A stretch of 6,675 bases of DNA from Clostridium sp. CAG:167. Lineage in GTDB: Bacteria; Bacillota; Clostridia; Lachnospirales; Lachnospiraceae. The notes under the pieces are model-generated. The model had not been told where the DNA came from. It was given only the letters and a program-made list of their open reading frames with translations, and made no database searches. Below are positions 6,125 through 6,675 of this stretch, piece by piece (within the stretch, counting starts at the first letter, position 1; each line of letters opens with the position of its first letter). The position numbers and the translations under genes were made by a program. The stretch covers positions 1 through 6,675 of the forward strand of contig HF998321.1 in assembly GCA_000433735.1 (NCBI GenBank), in the 5' to 3' direction.

Positions 6125-6178
6125 GTTTTGATTGTATTTATAGTACGATAAAACTGGTGTTAAAGAAATAATCAAAAC
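6125..6178. promoter_or_regulatory. Candidate PdxR operator: 9-base inverted repeat between pdxS and pdxR
   Basis: GTTTTGATT (6125-6133) and its exact reverse complement AATCAAAAC (6170-6178) are separated by 36 bases and centred 45 bases apart, about four helical turns. They flank the likely pdxS promoter in the 111-base divergent region. MocR-type PdxR regulators in Gram-positive bacteria bind between pdxR and pdxST; assigning these particular sites to PdxR is inference. Confidence 0.45.
6137..6163 (-). promoter_or_regulatory. pdxS: Possible pdxST promoter
   Basis: On the minus strand TTAACA (6158-6163, 5 of 6 to the -35 consensus) precedes TATAAA (6137-6142, 5 of 6 to the -10). The 15-base spacer is short, consistent with a promoter that needs an activator such as PdxR. 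It lies between the two arms of the inverted repeat. Confidence 0.4.
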
Positions 6179-6217
6179 AGAAGTTTTTTTCATGCCAGAC
6201 AGAAAGGAAAAACCATC

Positions 6218-6675
6218 ATGCTCACATATGATCTGGAACAGGCCACAGGGCCTTTATATCAATACATTTACCAATGCCTGAAGGACGATATTATGACAGG
6301 AGGACTGCAGGCGGGTGACAAACTTCCCTCCAAGAGAACTTTTGCCAGGAATCATGGTATTAGTACCATTACGATTCAGAATGCATATGACCAGTTGATC
6401 AGTGAAGGGTATATTTATACCGTACCAAAGAAGGGATATTATGTGGCGAAGATCCGGGGAATGAGGCAGGTTCCTAAAGAGACGAACTTGTCTCTCAATA
6501 TACAGAGGCAGGAAAAGAAAGTGGAGTACGCCGTTGACCTGTCGGATAACCGTATGTCACCGGAGCGGTTTCCCTTTACCGTGTGGGCGAAGATCGGCAG
6601 AGAGATCATGTCGGATCATAAAAGTGAGTTGATGGAACCTTCCCCGGCTGGGGGGACGAGGGCTTTGCGGGAGGC
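6218..6675 (+). CDS. pdxR: MocR/GntR-family transcriptional regulator, probable PdxR (3' end outside window)
   Basis: The ORF is open to the window edge; 152 complete codons are visible. The N-terminal winged helix-turn-helix of the GntR family is clear: GPLYQYIYQCLKDDI (11-25), the wing/entry segment LQAGDKLPSKRTFARNHGIS (30-49), recognition helix TITIQNAYDQLISEGYI (50-66) and wing VPKKGYYV (69-76). A linker of about 25-30 residues follows, then the start of a fold-type I aminotransferase-like domain (VDLSDNRMSPERFPFTVW, 106-123, and PAGGTRALRE, 143-152), which is the MocR architecture. In PdxR proteins that domain senses PLP. The PLP lysine lies beyond the window, so it cannot be checked. 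The start has AAGGAAA (6204-6210) upstream. The gene is divergent from pdxS, the usual place for pdxR, and that context drives the gene name; another MocR regulator is possible. Confidence 0.87.
   Translation, partial: MLTYDLEQATGPLYQYIYQCLKDDIMTGGLQAGDKLPSKRTFARNHGISTITIQNAYDQLISEGYIYTVPKKGYYVAKIRGMRQVPKETNLSLNIQRQEKKVEYAVDLSDNRMSPERFPFTVWAKIGREIMSDHKSELMEPSPAGGTRALRE

Noticed and set aside
6107..6193. N-terminal extension of pdxS starting at the ATG at 6193
   Set aside because: The added 29 residues have no resemblance to PdxS, overlap the likely promoter and operator region, and lack a ribosome binding site. The ATG at 6106 has AGGAGG nine bases upstream and gives the family's usual start.

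Overview
The window looks like the chromosome of a Gram-positive, low-to-moderate GC anaerobe, most likely a member of the Lachnospiraceae or close Clostridia. Reasons: strong AGGAGG-type ribosome binding sites, sigma-A-like promoters, a tryptophanyl-tRNA synthetase of the GDRPTG/HVGH type common in Firmicutes, a PdxS/PdxT pair with a divergent MocR-type regulator, and a secreted BspA-like leucine-rich-repeat protein plus a DUF3990-type gene, both frequent in gut Clostridia. This is inferred from protein features alone; no database search was run.

Left part (1-3406, all on +): an AT-rich leader with an extended -10 promoter leads into a cytosolic PAS-like/histidine-kinase-like gene whose phosphoacceptor histidine appears to be missing. 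It is followed 10 bases later by a secreted LRR_5 (BspA-type) protein, so the two are probably co-transcribed. A 141-base AT-rich gap then precedes two genes that overlap by four bases (ATGA): a DUF3990-like protein with ADP-ribosyltransferase-like motifs and an unrecognised 156-residue partner. They resemble a toxin-antitoxin-style pair and are the best candidate here for a poorly described system.

A long hairpin terminator (3423-3460) lies between the converging left and right blocks and probably serves both.

Right part (3476-6106, all on -): the transcription order is pdxS, pdxT, trpS. pdxS and pdxT are five bases apart and encode the two subunits of the ribose-5-phosphate-dependent pyridoxal 5'-phosphate (PLP) synthase. 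trpS has its own near-consensus promoter and a short hairpin in its leader. pdxS carries an in-frame 18-base tandem duplication next to a glycine-to-valine change in a phosphate-binding loop, which could affect activity.

Right edge (6218 onward, +): the start of a GntR/MocR-family regulator, very probably pdxR, runs off the end of the window. It is divergent from pdxS, and the 111-base shared region holds a 9-base inverted repeat that is a plausible operator. Together pdxR-pdxS-pdxT form a compact locus for PLP synthesis and its control. No tRNA, rRNA, CRISPR array, insertion sequence or integrase gene was seen.
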